From Bacillota bacterium (GTDB taxonomy: Bacteria > Bacillota > Clostridia > Lachnospirales > Bianqueaceae), in the NCBI GenBank assembly GCA_017620135.1, contig JAFZQZ010000008.1, positions 1-46,269 of the forward strand: DNA of 46,269 bases, given 5' to 3'. The notes beneath the pieces were generated by a model that saw only the letters and a program-made list of their open reading frames with translations, made no database searches and was not told the DNA's origin. Shown piece after piece: positions 26,542 to 35,382 of this stretch. A program made the position numbers and the translations under genes. Numbering within the stretch: the stretch's first letter is position 1; each line of letters starts with the position of its first letter.

Positions 26542-27036
26542 ATGAAAGCATTTCTTATCGGCGATATCAAAGCCTTTATGTCCGGCCTGTTGTCCGGAAC
26601 GCTGTTTAAGGACTGGGAGTTCCGTTCCCTGGATATGGGACTGATCGTACGGATCCATCTGGACGGAAAAAGAAATCTGTCTTACCTGCCGGAATCCGAA
26701 CGGCAAGACCAGACCGAATACATCCACTGGGATGAGATCCAGTCAAAGGTCAAGCTGCTGATCCAGGGAGGCAGTACGCCCACCTTCATCCATATGACTA
26801 TGGCGATCCCTCCCCAGCGGATGAAGGACGTCGTCTCCGACTCGGTGGAATCCTATCAGCTCAATATCCGGTTTGAGACAGTGGATGAAAGCGGTAAGGC
26901 TGCTCCCCGTCTGACACTCATAACCGGCGTCGCCAATCGTACGTTCAGCATGGATAAAAACCCGGAACGCGTCTGGGACAGTAAAGTTCCCGAATATTTT
27001 ACAAAAAAAGGGCTTCCCATCCGGGAAGCCGACTGA
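26542..27036 (+). CDS. DUF5721-like protein, function unknown
   Basis: The 164-aa protein begins MKAFLIGDIKAFMSGLLSG, which resembles the start of DUF5721 proteins that I associate with Lachnospiraceae. No signal peptide, membrane helix or catalytic motif is evident. I chose the ATG at 26542, because it has an AGGAG at proper distance; the frame is open upstream into the oxidoreductase end. It forms an operon with the oxidoreductase gene. Its last eight codons (KKGLPIREAD region) encode a minus-strand terminator hairpin, and its stop lies 2 nt from the stop of the convergent isomerase gene. Confidence 0.8.
   Translation: MKAFLIGDIKAFMSGLLSGTLFKDWEFRSLDMGLIVRIHLDGKRNLSYLPESERQDQTEYIHWDEIQSKVKLLIQGGSTPTFIHMTMAIPPQRMKDVVSDSVESYQLNIRFETVDESGKAAPRLTLITGVANRTFSMDKNPERVWDSKVPEYFTKKGLPIREAD
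27003..27030 (-). terminator. intrinsic terminator for the isomerase gene, encoded inside the convergent CDS
   Basis: On the minus strand GGCTTCCC pairs perfectly with GGGAAGCC (8 bp, 4-nt loop) and is followed by seven T. It starts 9 nt past the isomerase stop and lies wholly in the last codons of the DUF5721-like gene. On the plus strand no T-run follows, so it acts in one direction. Confidence 0.88.
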
Positions 27037-27038
27037 TG

Positions 27039-27884
27039 TCATTCGGTTATTTTCAGAAAGTTCTTCAGTGCTTCCATACTCTCCCGGCACGCCTGCCATC
27101 CTCCTGACGAGAACGCGGCGCCACCGGGAGTTTTCATTTGCTCTTCCGAAAGATCGCCCTGTACCCGGTAATGTGTTTCCAGGGAAAGGAAACCCTCATA
27201 ACCGGAATCCCTGACCGCTTTCAGTATCGAAGGAAAGTCGACCTCTCCGCTGCCGACCTTTACAGCCTGTGCTCCGTCCTTCGTCATCCGGGCATCCTTG
27301 ATATGGATATGCCGGGTAGAAGTTTTCACTTCATTCCATCCGTCGGGGAAAGGTTTTTCCCCCTGAGGGTCCCAGATATCATTGCCCGGATCATAGATCG
27401 CGCCGACATTCGGCCGGTCGATCCGTTCGATCAACTTTCGGAGCGCGCGGTGGTTCGTCGTTGTCACGGACGGATCAGCTTCCAGAAGAAGCGTAATGCC
27501 TTCCTGCTCCAGTCTTTTGACCGGGTCAACCAAAGCTTTCGCGGCCTCTTCGATGGAAGGTCCATCCTCAGAGAAGAAACCAAATCCCCGTATATAGGAG
27601 ACGTCCAGGATTTTCGCCGCACGGATCAGTTTTTCAAGCTTTTCTTTTTCGTTTTCACGGTCACGATACAGACATTTACCGAACGAACCCGCTAAGTTGC
27701 ATACGCTTAGGCCGGCCTCATGGATCAAACTTCCTATCTCGCACAGTCTGTTTTCTGACAGCTGCTCGATCGGAAGATCATCGATCGTTCTAAGTTCCAG
27801 CGCATCCAGGTCATATTCTTTTGCGAACCTGATCGCTTCGGAAAGATCCTGGGTGAATTCATCGGTGATAACGGACAGTCTCAT
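27039..27884 (-). CDS. sugar phosphate isomerase/epimerase, TIM-barrel family
   Basis: The 281-aa protein belongs to the xylose isomerase-like/AP endonuclease 2 TIM-barrel superfamily: MRLSVITDEFTQDLSEAIRFA, CNLAGSFGKC, metal-ligand-type residues in LLLEADPS and IYDPGNDIWDPQG, HIHIKDARM and FLSLETHYR. This pattern fits a hydroxypyruvate isomerase or sugar epimerase type enzyme but the substrate cannot be told from sequence. No transport or sugar gene is nearby. The ATG has AAAAGGA upstream. The space before the gene holds the terminator of the CAP-domain gene, so its promoter is not visible. Confidence 0.85.
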   Translation of the reverse strand: MRLSVITDEFTQDLSEAIRFAKEYDLDALELRTIDDLPIEQLSENRLCEIGSLIHEAGLSVCNLAGSFGKCLYRDRENEKEKLEKLIRAAKILDVSYIRGFGFFSEDGPSIEEAAKALVDPVKRLEQEGITLLLEADPSVTTTNHRALRKLIERIDRPNVGAIYDPGNDIWDPQGEKPFPDGWNEVKTSTRHIHIKDARMTKDGAQAVKVGSGEVDFPSILKAVRDSGYEGFLSLETHYRVQGDLSEEQMKTPGGAAFSSGGWQACRESMEALKNFLKITE

Positions 27885-27904
27885 ATAAATTCCTTTTCAT
27901 TTGC

Positions 27905-27941
27905 AAAAGAGCATCCCTCTCGAAGGTCAGGATGCTCTTTT
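27905..27941. terminator. bidirectional-type terminator after the CAP-domain gene
   Basis: AAAAGAGCATCC (27905-27916) pairs with GGATGCTCTTTT (27930-27941): a perfect 12-bp stem with a 13-nt loop, flanked by A and T tracts. It ends transcription of the CAP-domain gene on the minus strand. Confidence 0.88.
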
Positions 27942-27961
27942 TGGTTTGTTTAATTTGCGTA

Positions 27962-29272
27962 TTACCAGAAACTCATGACCCAGTACATGATCCCTTCATA
28001 ACAATAACTGGAAATACCTACACTGGTCATCGTAGGATCGGTCAGGTTATTATAATGGTCATAAGAGGTGTACCATCCCTCGAAAACAGCATCGACCGTG
28101 GGATAACCCCAGGCGATATTCTCATGCTCGGGGCCGTAGTTGCTGTAGTGTCCGCCGCCCGGACGGTAATGAGAGAAGGAAACCGTGATCTCCTGCGCGC
28201 GGATCGCCGCGAAGGAGGCCAGATCGTCGGACCAGGAAAGAGGCGCGATACCCAGAGATTCTCTCAGGGCATTCGTCTTGCTGAAGATCTCCCAGGAATA
28301 ATCATAGTAGTAATCGCCGTCTGACGGGATGTTATAGGTCGGAACACTGTCCTCTTCGTCTTCAGAATCTTCTTCGGAATCTTCATCATTTTCGGAATCC
28401 TCATCCTCGGAATCCTCTTCATCTTCTGCGCTGCTTTCTTCCGATTCCTCTTCGTCTTCCGAACTGCTTTCTTCTGATTCTTCTTCGTCTTCCGAAGATT
28501 CCTCTTCCGATGATTCTTCCTCTTCCTGTGATTCTTCAGAAGATTCCTCTTCATAAGATTCTTCTACATATGTATCTTCTTCAGAAGATTCTTCCTCGTA
28601 GGTCTCTTCTTCATAGGATTCTTCTTCATAGGACTCATCCTCGGAGGATTCCTCTTCGGTCTTTGCTTCCAGGCTTCCGGTCAGGCTCTCTGACTGTTCT
28701 TCTTTCTCTCCGGATTCTTCCGCATTCTGGCTGGTGGCCGGATTGACCATCTCTTCCCGCCAGATCTTCATCATACCGTCTTCATTGAATATAAAGGCTC
28801 TGTTACCGGAAGCATCCGTAGTGGAAAGAAGCACCGTGCTCATATCCAGCGGCGCACTGGTCGCGATCGCCATATCCTCGACCGCTGTGACCGAACCGAT
28901 CACGGCTGTCGAATAGACTCTCTGGGATTCATCGCGGTTTTCCCGTTCCAGTTCTTCAGCGGCTTTTTCTTCTTCCGCTTTTTGAACTTCATCTTCCATA
29001 TAATTGACAACAGGCTCAACGATATCACGGATCGAGGATGCCGCTCCTACGCTCTCAAAGGATGTCGACTGGACGGAAGGAATCGCGCTGAGCGCGCTCA
29101 GTGCCAGAGAGCTTGTTTCAGGCGCGGGAGTTTCCTTCATAGTCTCCTCTATAACCGGTACAGCCGTATCCTGGGCTGATCCTGTCTGGCTTTTCACGGG
29201 AAGCCAGTTCCCGTAGCCCACAAGGCCGCATGACAAAAGCAGCACCAGGGCGATCATCAAATATCGTTTCAT
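27962..29272 (-). CDS. secreted CAP-domain protein with long acidic Ser/Glu/Asp linker
   Basis: The 436-aa protein has an N-terminal hydrophobic signal or anchor (residues 4-21, LMIALVLLLSCGLVGYG). LLSC resembles a lipobox, but the hydrophobic run continues past it, so lipidation is uncertain. The middle of the protein is low-complexity: about 100 residues of Ser, Glu and Asp with some Tyr. A C-terminal CAP/SCP-PR1 domain (about 320-436) has TNALRESLGIAPLSWSDDL, the metal-type His in SFSHYRPGG, Glu in HENIAWG and His in SYDHYNN. YkwD-type CAP proteins are secreted or wall-associated; their activity is not settled. The gene is monocistronic with its own promoter. Confidence 0.9.
   Translation of the reverse strand: MKRYLMIALVLLLSCGLVGYGNWLPVKSQTGSAQDTAVPVIEETMKETPAPETSSLALSALSAIPSVQSTSFESVGAASSIRDIVEPVVNYMEDEVQKAEEEKAAEELERENRDESQRVYSTAVIGSVTAVEDMAIATSAPLDMSTVLLSTTDASGNRAFIFNEDGMMKIWREEMVNPATSQNAEESGEKEEQSESLTGSLEAKTEEESSEDESYEEESYEEETYEEESSEEDTYVEESYEEESSEESQEEEESSEEESSEDEEESEESSSEDEEESEESSAEDEEDSEDEDSENDEDSEEDSEDEEDSVPTYNIPSDGDYYYDYSWEIFSKTNALRESLGIAPLSWSDDLASFAAIRAQEITVSFSHYRPGGGHYSNYGPEHENIAWGYPTVDAVFEGWYTSYDHYNNLTDPTMTSVGISSYCYEGIMYWVMSFW
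28350..28662 (-). repeat. low-complexity tandem repeat coding the acidic linker
   Basis: Degenerate tandem units of TTC/TCC/TCT and TCA/TCG triplets run through about 310 bases of the CAP-domain gene. The protein shows ESYEEESYEEETYEEES (6-residue units) near the N-side and 11-residue units of the SSEDEEESEES type on the C-side. The block is likely to vary in length between strains by slippage. Confidence 0.85.
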
Positions 29273-29319
29273 CTATATCAACTCCTCGAAAAAGATAATT
29301 ATTACGGATTTGTTACAAA

Positions 29320-29348
29320 AGTATAACACATTATTTCTCCATAATCAA
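29320..29348 (-). promoter_or_regulatory. sigma-A promoter of the CAP-domain gene
   Basis: On the minus strand TTGATT (29343-29348), a 17-nt spacer and TATACT (29320-29325). The predicted start leaves a 5' leader of about 40 nt, AT-rich and without an evident structure. Confidence 0.75.
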
Positions 29349-29366
29349 TACTTTTCTAAAAAATTG

Positions 29367-31163
29367 TCATGATTTTGAAACGTATTTTTCCGCCTTCTTA
29401 ATTTCCTCCGCCGGGACCTCGATGGACTGCTCGTGAGTATAACGGACAAAACCGGGTCTCTCTCCGGAGGGTTTCTTCACGTACATGACCCGGGTATGAT
29501 CTACCGTGACCCGGTTTTCCTCTCCTGACCCGCAGTGCAGCGCTGCCTCCGCTGCCGCCTGAAGCAGGCTCAGGTTCGTATAATCCTTTCCGAATACGAG
29601 ATCCTGTACCAGAAGGATCACGTGCGATCCGGGAATGTTCTTCGCATGAAACCATTCATCCCTTGGTCTGGCCAGACGAAATGTCAGATAGTCGTTTTGT
29701 ATGTTGTTTTTGCCGATATATCCTCTGACGCCCTCTTCTGTAACAAATCCGATCGGTTTCGATTTCTGAAGATTCTTTTTTCCTTTGACTGTCTTCTTCA
29801 GATATCCGTTCGCGCTCAGTTCTTCCCTGAGATCCATCAGATCCTGTTCGCAGTCTGAAAGATCCAGCGCGGCAAGGACGCTCTCCAGATATGACTTTTC
29901 CTCGGCGGAAGCTTCCATCTGGCTTTTCAGCGCTTCCTCTGTCCGTTTCAGCTTGTTATATCGCCGATAGTATTTCTGCGCGTTCTGCGCGGGATTAAGA
30001 TGCGGATCCAGCTGGATGTGCATCAGCGGCATCTCCTCCTCGTAGTAGTTCGGCAGATCGCAGGAAGTCATGCCTTCCTTCAGCTGATATACATTCGCGG
30101 TGATCAGATCCGCCATGATCCGGTCTTCTTCTCTGTTTTTCGTGTCCTCCATCGTTTTTTCCTGAAGGATCAGCTTTTTGCGGACCCGGTCGAGATTCGT
30201 GGAAAGCAGATGCCGAAGATCCTGTGCCTTCTGTTTCAGGACATCCGTTTTCTGGATCCTGGCGAAATAATCATCCAGCAGAAGGTCAAGCGCTGTATAA
30301 CTTCTGACATTCACTCCGGTCATACACTGATAGGGAATGACAGAAAAATCGAACGGGATACCCTCCTCTGTGATATAGAGACTGTAGGGCCCGCTTGCCT
30401 TCTCCAGCTCTTCGATCAGCCGGACGAGTGCCTGATAAAATCCGTATTTCCTTTCATCCGAAAGCTCGGAAAAAACCTCTTTCTCCTCGACTTTGCCGCG
30501 GAAAAGAAGCTCTCGCGAGGAAAACGGACTGAACCCGTGAAAGGAGGTATATACCGCTTTCAGCATAGGTCCGGGAACCATCCGCCGATCCAGTTCAAGG
30601 ATCACTTCATCCGCGGATAAGCCTTCCGCTTCGCGGATAAACAGTAATGGATCCGTCTTCTCGTTATGTGTTGGCCAGGTATAGGTTAGACCCGGCCCGA
30701 TCTGTCGTACGGAACTCATCAGCGGATTCACGTGACGGATCGAATCGATGATATGAAGATCCTCATCGACGAGGATCAGGTTGGAATGCTTGCCCATCAC
30801 TTCCAGAATGAGTGATTTCTTCTTCAGATCGCCCAGCTCATCCATCGCCTCCAGATCGATCTCAAGGATCCGGTCGAAACGGATCTGCTGAATATCTGTG
30901 ATCTTTCCACTGCCCAGGTGCTTGCGAAGCAGCATACAGAACATGGGAGGAGAAAGCGGAGTTTCCTGTTTTTTCTGTGTCAGCTGGAATCTGGCGCCAG
31001 ATGCCGCGGCGCACAGAAGCAGATGATACAGGCTGCCTTTGGAACGGATATTAAGGACGATCTGATCCGCCTCCGGCTGATAGATCTTATCGATCCGGCC
31101 GCCCACAAGAAGATCCTTCAGTTCCGCCGCCACTTGATGGGCTGAAAATCCGTCAAACGGCAT
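29367..31163 (-). CDS. rqcH: ribosome quality control factor RqcH (NFACT family, Rqc2 homologue)
   Basis: RqcH binds the peptidyl-tRNA-50S complex after ribosome splitting and recruits Ala-tRNA to add poly-Ala tails that mark stalled peptides for degradation. The 598-aa protein starts MPFDGFSAHQVAAELK (NFACT-N). The Asp-Arg pair needed in B. subtilis RqcH (D97/R98) is present at exactly residues 97-98 in IRFDRIL. Two helical coiled-coil arms follow (about 290-440), and the C-terminal NFACT-R block contains DEWFHAKNIPGSHVILL. Older annotation calls it a fibronectin-binding protein. It overlaps the Gfo/Idh gene by 11 nt. No terminator follows before the CAP gene promoter. Confidence 0.94.
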   Translation of the reverse strand: MPFDGFSAHQVAAELKDLLVGGRIDKIYQPEADQIVLNIRSKGSLYHLLLCAAASGARFQLTQKKQETPLSPPMFCMLLRKHLGSGKITDIQQIRFDRILEIDLEAMDELGDLKKKSLILEVMGKHSNLILVDEDLHIIDSIRHVNPLMSSVRQIGPGLTYTWPTHNEKTDPLLFIREAEGLSADEVILELDRRMVPGPMLKAVYTSFHGFSPFSSRELLFRGKVEEKEVFSELSDERKYGFYQALVRLIEELEKASGPYSLYITEEGIPFDFSVIPYQCMTGVNVRSYTALDLLLDDYFARIQKTDVLKQKAQDLRHLLSTNLDRVRKKLILQEKTMEDTKNREEDRIMADLITANVYQLKEGMTSCDLPNYYEEEMPLMHIQLDPHLNPAQNAQKYYRRYNKLKRTEEALKSQMEASAEEKSYLESVLAALDLSDCEQDLMDLREELSANGYLKKTVKGKKNLQKSKPIGFVTEEGVRGYIGKNNIQNDYLTFRLARPRDEWFHAKNIPGSHVILLVQDLVFGKDYTNLSLLQAAAEAALHCGSGEENRVTVDHTRVMYVKKPSGERPGFVRYTHEQSIEVPAEEIKKAEKYVSKS

Positions 31164-32193
31164 TGTTTTCTCCTTCTTCGAACGGGAACGAAATCCCGGC
31201 GGTCTTTCGCATCTCTTCCATCAGCCTGCAGACTTTCAGGGCTTTTTCCTGAAGCTCTCTCATGCGTGAAAGAGGCAGTGCCCCGCTGATCAGATCCGCG
31301 AACGTATCGGCTTCTCGTCCCATAAGGACCGGCTTGCTTTCCTCGCCGTATATCTCTTCCTTGCTGCCGTCCCGGGCAAAAAGCGTGATACCGGTCAACT
31401 GGGAGATCGACTCGATCGCCAGTGTAGCCTCGTCGCCGATGATCTGCGAACAGCTGCGGTTTTGTCCGACCTTGCTGAAAGAAAAAGTCACGTCTTTATC
31501 GGGGTAGCAAAGCAGCGCTTCCCCGGACCGGTCAGCGCTGGATTCCAAGAAGCGGCTTTTCATAAGCGCTTTCTCGGGATAACCGAACATTTCCAGGATA
31601 AAATAGATCCCATAGATCCCCAGATCTTCAAACGCGCCGGTCCCGAAAGCCGGATTGAAAATATTCGGGTTCTTCCCCGCGAGATAAGCGGGATATTTGG
31701 AGGAAAGCTGGGAAAAATCGATATGCGCCGTAAAAATGTTCCCCAGTTTGCCGGCCGCTTCCTTCAGCTTTTCAAGCTGTGGCTGGTGCAGCATCATGAT
31801 CGCTTCCAGATAGATCAGACGCTTTTTCTCGGCAAGTTCGATCAGTCTTGCAAGATTCTCTTCCTTCAGCGCGATCGGTTTTTCGCAAAGGACGTGTTTA
31901 CCGGCAAGAAGCATCTTTTCGCTTTGCTCATAGTGAAACCTGTTCGGACTGGCGATATAAACCGCCTGTATCTCCGGATCCTCCGCCAGTCGGTCCAGAT
32001 CCGTAAAGATCCTGATCGAATGATCTTCCGGTACTGCGCCGCATTCTTTCAGCTGCGCGATGAATTTCATTGCCTGATCTTCGGATCTGGAATAGACGCC
32101 GCCAAGGCTCATCTTCTGCGGACAGACATCATGGATCCCCCGGATCATCGATACCGTGATCCAGCCCGTCCCTATGATCGCATACTTTATCAT
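31153..32193 (-). CDS. Gfo/Idh/MocA-family NAD(P)-dependent oxidoreductase
   Basis: The 346-aa protein has an N-terminal Rossmann fold (KYAIIGTGWITVSMIRGIHD), AVYIASPNRFHYEQSEK, and the Gfo/Idh signature LCEKPIALKEENL with the catalytic Lys-Pro pair, then a C-terminal alpha/beta substrate domain. Substrates of this family are usually sugars, inositols or bile-type alcohols and cannot be assigned here. The stop codon lies inside the rqcH start, so the two are coupled. It is 15 nt after the MBL gene. Its position between RNA/DNA quality-control genes is odd, and may be just operon drift. Confidence 0.87.
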   Translation of the reverse strand: MIKYAIIGTGWITVSMIRGIHDVCPQKMSLGGVYSRSEDQAMKFIAQLKECGAVPEDHSIRIFTDLDRLAEDPEIQAVYIASPNRFHYEQSEKMLLAGKHVLCEKPIALKEENLARLIELAEKKRLIYLEAIMMLHQPQLEKLKEAAGKLGNIFTAHIDFSQLSSKYPAYLAGKNPNIFNPAFGTGAFEDLGIYGIYFILEMFGYPEKALMKSRFLESSADRSGEALLCYPDKDVTFSFSKVGQNRSCSQIIGDEATLAIESISQLTGITLFARDGSKEEIYGEESKPVLMGREADTFADLISGALPLSRMRELQEKALKVCRLMEEMRKTAGISFPFEEGENNAV

Positions 32194-32208
32194 AACGTCC
32201 TCCTCTTA

Positions 32209-32991
32209 TTATATCATGTAGATGTCTGTAGACTGTTCTCTGGCTGTCAGATCGATGGGACCGCTTTTGCCCAGTCTTTGCGCTACCATGCCGCAGACTG
32301 TCGAAAGAGCCAGGTTGGGCCGGTTATTCTCTTCCGAAAGATGTCCCAGCAGAAAGGTAGCGTTGGGATTGACGGACCGGACGTCCGCGAGAAGATTGCC
32401 GCAGTCTTCGTTGGACAGATGTCCGAGATTGCTGCGGATACGGCGTTTTAAAGCCAGCGGATACGATCCGGTCATCAGCATATTGATATCATGGTTGCTC
32501 TCAATGATCGCAATGTCCGATTCACAGAGGTGCCGGACCATCAGGGGAGTGATCATGCCCGTATCCGTAATGACACTGGCCTTTCTTCCGCCGCTCTCCA
32601 CGGTATAGGCGCAGGGATCGTTGGCGTCGTGGCAGGTAGGGATCGCTTCGATCCGAAGATCGCCCATCCGGTACCCTTTGCCGGAAATGATCTCGACCCG
32701 GAATTCTCCCGGGATATCGCCGATCGACTTTTCCATGCCCTTCCACGTTCCCGCAGTCGCCATGACCGGAATACGGTATCTTCTGGCCCACACACCGACT
32801 CCGCGGATATGATCGGAATGCTCATGGGTGACAAAGATCGCCGTGATCGTAGCCGGATCGATCTTCTTCGCTTTCAGCATCCCTTCGATCGTCTTCGCGG
32901 ACAGACCGACATCGATCAGCAGTCGGTGCTCGCCTGTTTCTATAAACGTACAGTTCCCGCTGCTGCCACTGGAGATGGCACAAAATCGCAT
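32209..32991 (-). CDS. MBL-fold metallohydrolase, YycJ/WalJ type
   Basis: The 260-aa protein starts MRFCAISSGSSGNCTFIE, the hallmark of the YycJ/WalJ family, and has the metal-binding motif VTHEHSDHIRG (HxHxDH) and later metal ligands in TCHDANDPC and VLGHLSEENN. YycJ is reported as a 5'-3' exonuclease linked to DNA replication/repair in Bacillus and Streptococcus; the WalRK two-component genes that usually accompany it are not here. It lies 3 nt after the helicase gene and has no signal peptide. Confidence 0.87.
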   Translation of the reverse strand: MRFCAISSGSSGNCTFIETGEHRLLIDVGLSAKTIEGMLKAKKIDPATITAIFVTHEHSDHIRGVGVWARRYRIPVMATAGTWKGMEKSIGDIPGEFRVEIISGKGYRMGDLRIEAIPTCHDANDPCAYTVESGGRKASVITDTGMITPLMVRHLCESDIAIIESNHDINMLMTGSYPLALKRRIRSNLGHLSNEDCGNLLADVRSVNPNATFLLGHLSEENNRPNLALSTVCGMVAQRLGKSGPIDLTAREQSTDIYMI

Positions 32992-32994
32992 GTT

Positions 32995-35382
32995 CTATAC
33001 GGTTCCTTTCCAAAATTTTTCTAATTTCTCCCGGATCGTTCTTTCGTCGACGATTTCTGCCTCCGCGTATTCTTCCGGGAAAAGCCGGTGATATTCCGGC
33101 CGGGTGAAGCGTTCATCGATCAGAAGGATAACGCCTCTGTCGCTGCTGGTTCGGTGGACCCGGCCTGCCGCCTGCAGGATCTTCCCGAATCCCGGATAGA
33201 GGTAGGCAAATTCAAACCCGTGACCCCGGACGGTTTCATCTTCCATATGGTCCAGGTGTTCTTTGATCAGATTCCGTTCGGTCCCTACCTGGGGAAGACC
33301 GACCGTCACGATCGCCGTGCCGATCAGCTGATCTCCTACCAGATCGATCCCCTCCGAAAAGACACCGCCGAGAACGCAGAAAGCCGTGACCGGACTTTTT
33401 GTATCCCGCATGGCACGGAGAAATTCCTGTCTCTCCTTCTCTTCCATTTCTCTGGACTGTACCATGACTTTTTCCAGCGGATACAGATCGGTATAGGCTT
33501 CCACGACCTCTTCCATAAAGGCGAAAGAAGGGAAGAAAACAAGATAATGCCCGCTCCTGGCCTCTGTCATCCGGTAGATCAGACGGCATACAGCCGGGAT
33601 CTGATTTCTTCTCACCTGGTAGGTCATCCGAAGCGGCGCGATCAGGACTTTCCGGTTTTCCCTCGGGAACGGCGAAGGAAGTCCGATCGCCTGCGTATCC
33701 TCATTTCCTCCCAGCAGCCGTTTGAAATAATCGGCCGGTGTCAGGGTAGCGGAAAAAAGCACCGCACTTTTCACATTTTCAAACACCGCTCTGAGTGGGA
33801 CTGCCGGATCGATCGAGGACAGGTGAAAGACCAGGTCCGTGTTCTTCTTCTCAAAGTAGAACGCGTAGCCCGGATCCAGTTTATCCCAGGTATGCAGAAG
33901 GCTCAGCACCCGGAAATACGTCTGCAGCAGAAGCTCTTTCGATTCCGGTGACATCTCACCTTCCAGCGCTTCGCTCATTTTATCCGACATGCTCAGGATA
34001 GCATAATACAGTGCCTGTTCCTGGTCGGAACCGACTTCTTCTTTCATCAGAATGCCGGTTTTTTCAGGGATCTTTTTTGAGATCTCCAGAAAGAGCTTAT
34101 TTACCCTCGAGATCGGCTGATACAGCATCGACTCTTTACAGAGAGCGCGCCTGAGTTCCAGCAGTTCCTCTTTGGATAGATCCGCGCTGAACATCTCTCT
34201 CGCACGGTCGACCAGGTTGTGCGCCTCATCGATCAACAGGACATGATCCGTCTTTCCTTCCGCGAAAAACCGTTTCAGACTCGCTGACGGATCAAAGACA
34301 TAATTATAATCACAGATGATCAGATCGGAAAACAGTGCCGCGTCCAGCGACAGTTCAAAGGGACACACCTGATGCTTCCTGCTGATCTCAAGAAATACGG
34401 CATCATCCAGATCATCATACTGTGTGATCGCTTCATACAGCGCGTCGTTCACACGATCGAAATGGCCCCTGGCAAAAGGACAGATCTCCGGGTCACAGCG
34501 GCGCTCATCAAGTGGACAGATCTTATCCTTCGCGGTGATGACCACCGTTTTCGCCGTCATCCCCGACTTGTCCCGCAGGATCCTCGCCGCCTGCAGCGCT
34601 GCTTCCTTCGTCACGCCCTTCGCGGTCAGATAAAAGATCTTTCCGGTCTTTTTCTCTCCCATGCTGATCAGGGAAGGATACAGCGTGGAAAGCGTCTTTC
34701 CGATCCCTGTCGGCGCTTTGAGGAAGATCATTTCACCGTTTTCGATCGTTCGGTAAACACAGGCAGCCATGGCACGCTGACCGGGACGGAAATCCGGAAA
34801 AGGAAAAGCCAGAGACGAAAGACTCTGATTCCTTTTTTCTCTCCACTCGCTCTCAAAACGGACCCATGGTTCGTACAGCCGGACGACTTCTTCCCAGAAG
34901 CTGACGACTTCCGTTTTTTCGAAATCTTTCTCCAGATAAAGTACTTCTTCTGTCTCGATATGGACATACGTGATCCGGATCCGGATCTTTTCTTCTTCCC
35001 TGTCTTTAAGATACAGATAGGCATAGCACTCCGCCTGTGCCAGATGAAGCGGATAGGTGGAAAGATCGATCTGGGATAGATCCCTTGCCGTCGACTTGAT
35101 CTCGTCGATCACCGTAATCCCGTCCGGATCGGTAAAGATTCCGTCAGCCCGGCCTTCGGCCAGCACCGAGCCGAAAGGATATTCGATCAGGGTCTGAAGC
35201 GGGACTTCTTTCCGGTAACTTTCATCCCGCTTCATTTCCTGCTTTTGCAGTTTCTGATGCAGTCTGGTACCGATCAGCGCCCGCTCATTGGCTTTGATCC
35301 CGCCGGAAAGGCCGCTCGTGATATCTCCGGAGCGAAGCACGAATTCGATCAGTTCCCGAATCGAGATCCGCTCATTAATCAT
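32995..35382 (-). CDS. PD-(D/E)XK nuclease fused to an Fe-S XPD/DinG-type DNA helicase
   Basis: The 795-aa protein joins two functions. Residues 30-150 have a Cas4/RecB-like PD-(D/E)XK nuclease pattern: D80 in GRADGI, E94-x-K96 in VIDEIKST, and the QxxxY motif at 116-120 (QAECY). Residues 200-795 are a superfamily 2 helicase: Walker A KAPTGIGKT at about 222-230, four cysteines at 289, 296, 301 and 340 spaced like the Fe-S cluster of XPD and DinG, DEAH at about 385-388, and QAAGRVHRTSSD (motif VI). Such Rad3-related fusions occur in Clostridia. A role in DNA damage processing is probable. It overlaps the MutS-like gene by 8 nt. Confidence 0.9.
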   Translation of the reverse strand: MINERISIRELIEFVLRSGDITSGLSGGIKANERALIGTRLHQKLQKQEMKRDESYRKEVPLQTLIEYPFGSVLAEGRADGIFTDPDGITVIDEIKSTARDLSQIDLSTYPLHLAQAECYAYLYLKDREEEKIRIRITYVHIETEEVLYLEKDFEKTEVVSFWEEVVRLYEPWVRFESEWREKRNQSLSSLAFPFPDFRPGQRAMAACVYRTIENGEMIFLKAPTGIGKTLSTLYPSLISMGEKKTGKIFYLTAKGVTKEAALQAARILRDKSGMTAKTVVITAKDKICPLDERRCDPEICPFARGHFDRVNDALYEAITQYDDLDDAVFLEISRKHQVCPFELSLDAALFSDLIICDYNYVFDPSASLKRFFAEGKTDHVLLIDEAHNLVDRAREMFSADLSKEELLELRRALCKESMLYQPISRVNKLFLEISKKIPEKTGILMKEEVGSDQEQALYYAILSMSDKMSEALEGEMSPESKELLLQTYFRVLSLLHTWDKLDPGYAFYFEKKNTDLVFHLSSIDPAVPLRAVFENVKSAVLFSATLTPADYFKRLLGGNEDTQAIGLPSPFPRENRKVLIAPLRMTYQVRRNQIPAVCRLIYRMTEARSGHYLVFFPSFAFMEEVVEAYTDLYPLEKVMVQSREMEEKERQEFLRAMRDTKSPVTAFCVLGGVFSEGIDLVGDQLIGTAIVTVGLPQVGTERNLIKEHLDHMEDETVRGHGFEFAYLYPGFGKILQAAGRVHRTSSDRGVILLIDERFTRPEYHRLFPEEYAEAEIVDERTIREKLEKFWKGTV

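Noticed and set aside
28340-28665. CRISPR-like array suspected from the dense repeats
   Set aside because: The repeats are in frame, triplet-based and code an acidic linker; there are no unique spacers of constant length.
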